Positions 62,482 through 64,000 of a stretch of DNA of 64,000 bases are shown here, piece after piece. The position numbers and the translations under genes are program-made. The DNA is from Sycobia sp. Sy_11. Lineage: Eukaryota > Arthropoda > Insecta > Hymenoptera > Epichrysomallidae. The notes below the pieces were generated by a model. That model saw only the letters and a program-made list of their open reading frames with translations, had not been told where the DNA came from and searched no databases. The stretch covers positions 957,001 through 1,021,000 of the forward strand of contig JACCIC010000054.1 in the NCBI GenBank assembly GCA_018907035.1, given 5' to 3'. Numbering within the stretch: the first letter of the stretch is position 1; each line of letters starts with the position of its first letter.

Positions 62482-64000
62482 TGTTCCCTCTGCAGTATAG
62501 GTTTCAAGACCCACAAGGCCAAAGATGACCCTCTGTATGGAGCTTGTATATAATTTTAACGTGCTAATAGATAACTGATCCTCGGTTGACTGTTATGTGC
62601 ATAATCATGAAAATTTTCAACTTATATAAATTAGTATTTAAATTAAAAACTTTTTAGGTATATTTAAGGTAAATGATTAGAAAATAATATAAGAAATGGG
62701 GTCGTATAATACTTAAAAATAAAAATATATGGTATATAGCGAAGAAACATTTAGTAAAAATTTAATAAATATTTAGTAAAAAACAAAGTGTTAAGTTAAA
62801 CATAAATGGAGAAAATTTCCATTTGAATAAAACAAGGTAAGGTGTTCGTTTTTTAATAAAATTATATAGATTTTTTCTCTAGTGATTTGATTCACCGGTG
62901 GGTGTAGCTTCCCTTTGTCAGTATTGAAAAACTTCAATGGCAGCATAATAATATTAAAGATGTATCAATCATTTCAAGTTTTGACTTTGCGTAAATAAAT
63001 TATATCCAATAAAGTTGTAAAAACGCATAGTATTATGTTTTCCGCGGATTCTTTCGAAAAAATTACGGCTGAAAAATTGGCAACTCAATACTCAATACGT
63101 AGTCTTACGAAACATTGCTTTAAATTGAAAATACTTCTAAAGGAAATTAGTAAGAATTCTGAATTATATGTAATATATATGTGATGTCAAGGAATTTATT
63201 AAAATCGGTAAATTAGTAGATATACCGGATTCAATTAAGATGAAAAAAGTGCGATGAAGTAGTATACGAGAATGATTTCTGACACTTCCGTGGATTCTAC
63301 TTCTTTATATTTTTATAAGTATACGAGACATAAAAAAAAACAAGAAGTGCGAAAACGTTCTTATTGCGGCGGTATTCGGGAGCCTATGAGTTGCTACGGC
63401 AGCAAATACCAAAACTTTCAGTGCAGTTGAATTTGTAAAAATTGCTGATGTTTGTTTAGTAAGCTACATCAGGAGGTTGCTGATTGATGTGCAAACGTTT
63501 AATTTTAGAAAATTGTTGTGTGGCATAAGTGGGAAATGTCGCCCTTTTCACATAGTGTTTATTGATATCTTTACTTTTATATTCTTGCATAGCAAAAAGA
63601 TAACTTTGAATTTAGCGTTCAGACTTGGAAAGTAATTTTTTAATGCAGTACTACAATCGGCCCATGCAGTAAAAAGCAAAATAAATTTAAATTATTATTC
63701 GATGCATATATTAAATATTACAAGTTTATCAAATAATACCACCATTTAGAAAGATGGGTTTTTCTATTTTCACAGTATTTCGACGCAATATCTAATATTT
63801 CGTTAAAAATATACAAGATAATTAAGTATAATTTCTGAAAATATATATTACACTCAATTAAGACAGAAAAATAAATAAAAATATCTTAATTTCAAATATT
63901 CAAATACGTGGCAATTTACATTAACTCCCAATGTTTCTAGTAAATAAAGTTTCTACTAAAGTTATAATCGTTTTACTTCCATAAGTGTAGAAAAATATAC
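62482..64000. other. Unassigned AT-rich DNA at the window end
   Basis: There is a less AT-rich stretch around 63340-63480 (TTATTGCGGCGGTATTCGGG). Plus-strand pieces near 63030-63160 and 63320-63410 read like protein with interruptions (SFEKITAEKLATQYSIRSL; RSYCGGIREPMSCYGSKYQN), perhaps another decayed element. I do not recognise them. Confidence 0.35.

Overview
The window is an AT-rich animal nuclear segment with spliced protein-coding genes, long introns, many (TA)n, (GA/CT)n and (GT)n microsatellites, and decayed transposons of types common in insects (mariner, R1/I/jockey-like LINEs, BEL/Pao, Gypsy, Penelope-like). Recognisable arthropod proteins (Vestigial, a juvenile-hormone-binding-protein-type secreted protein) and short-exon orthologues of conserved genes make it an insect, plausibly a hymenopteran. 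The order is an impression, not something the sequence proves. I saw no tRNA gene, CRISPR array or prokaryotic feature.

Layout. 1-10.6 kb: the 3' part of vestigial (vg, + strand), four exons including the Scalloped-binding TDU motif; the N-terminal exon(s) must lie to the left. 10.6-20 kb: gene-poor DNA with microsatellites and a broken mariner (minus) that carries a 5'-truncated LINE (plus) inside it, flanked by a 15-bp target duplication. 20.4-22 kb: a possible two-exon gene for a 34-residue hydrophobic peptide. 22.3-24.5 kb: a five-exon secreted JHBP/takeout-like gene (minus) with a palindromic TATA box. 24.6-30.1 kb: mostly empty, with a 5S-rRNA-like relic and an unexplained GC-rich island.

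30.1-49.0 kb is the conserved gene block: NIFK-like nucleolar RRM protein (minus), serine/threonine phosphatase PP5 (minus, with a tRNA-derived SINE in an intron), CAAX prenyl protease 2/RCE1 (plus) and KCTD3/SHKBP1-like BTB-WD protein (minus). NIFK and PP5 are in tandem, PP5 and RCE1 diverge across about 3.5 kb, and RCE1 and KCTD3 converge with under 0.9 kb between their stop codons. These are separate housekeeping genes; nothing suggests a joint pathway.

49.8-62.5 kb is a transposon graveyard: a mariner fragment, a BEL/Pao scrap, a nearly complete but dead mariner with both ends visible (52522-53779), a decayed Gypsy element, a LINE with ORF1/ORF2 overlap and internal deletion, an antisense LINE relic of the same clade, and a Penelope-like relic whose GIY-YIG nuclease segment forms a 113-bp inverted repeat. 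62.5-64 kb is unassigned.

The least expected items are the Penelope GIY-YIG palindrome, the candidate spliced micropeptide, the dated nest of LINE in mariner, a 78-bp stop-free intron in the KCTD3-like gene, and a SINE sharing a 12-base 3' motif with the resident LINE. All exon boundaries were read by eye from GT/AG sites and reading-frame continuity and have no transcript support.
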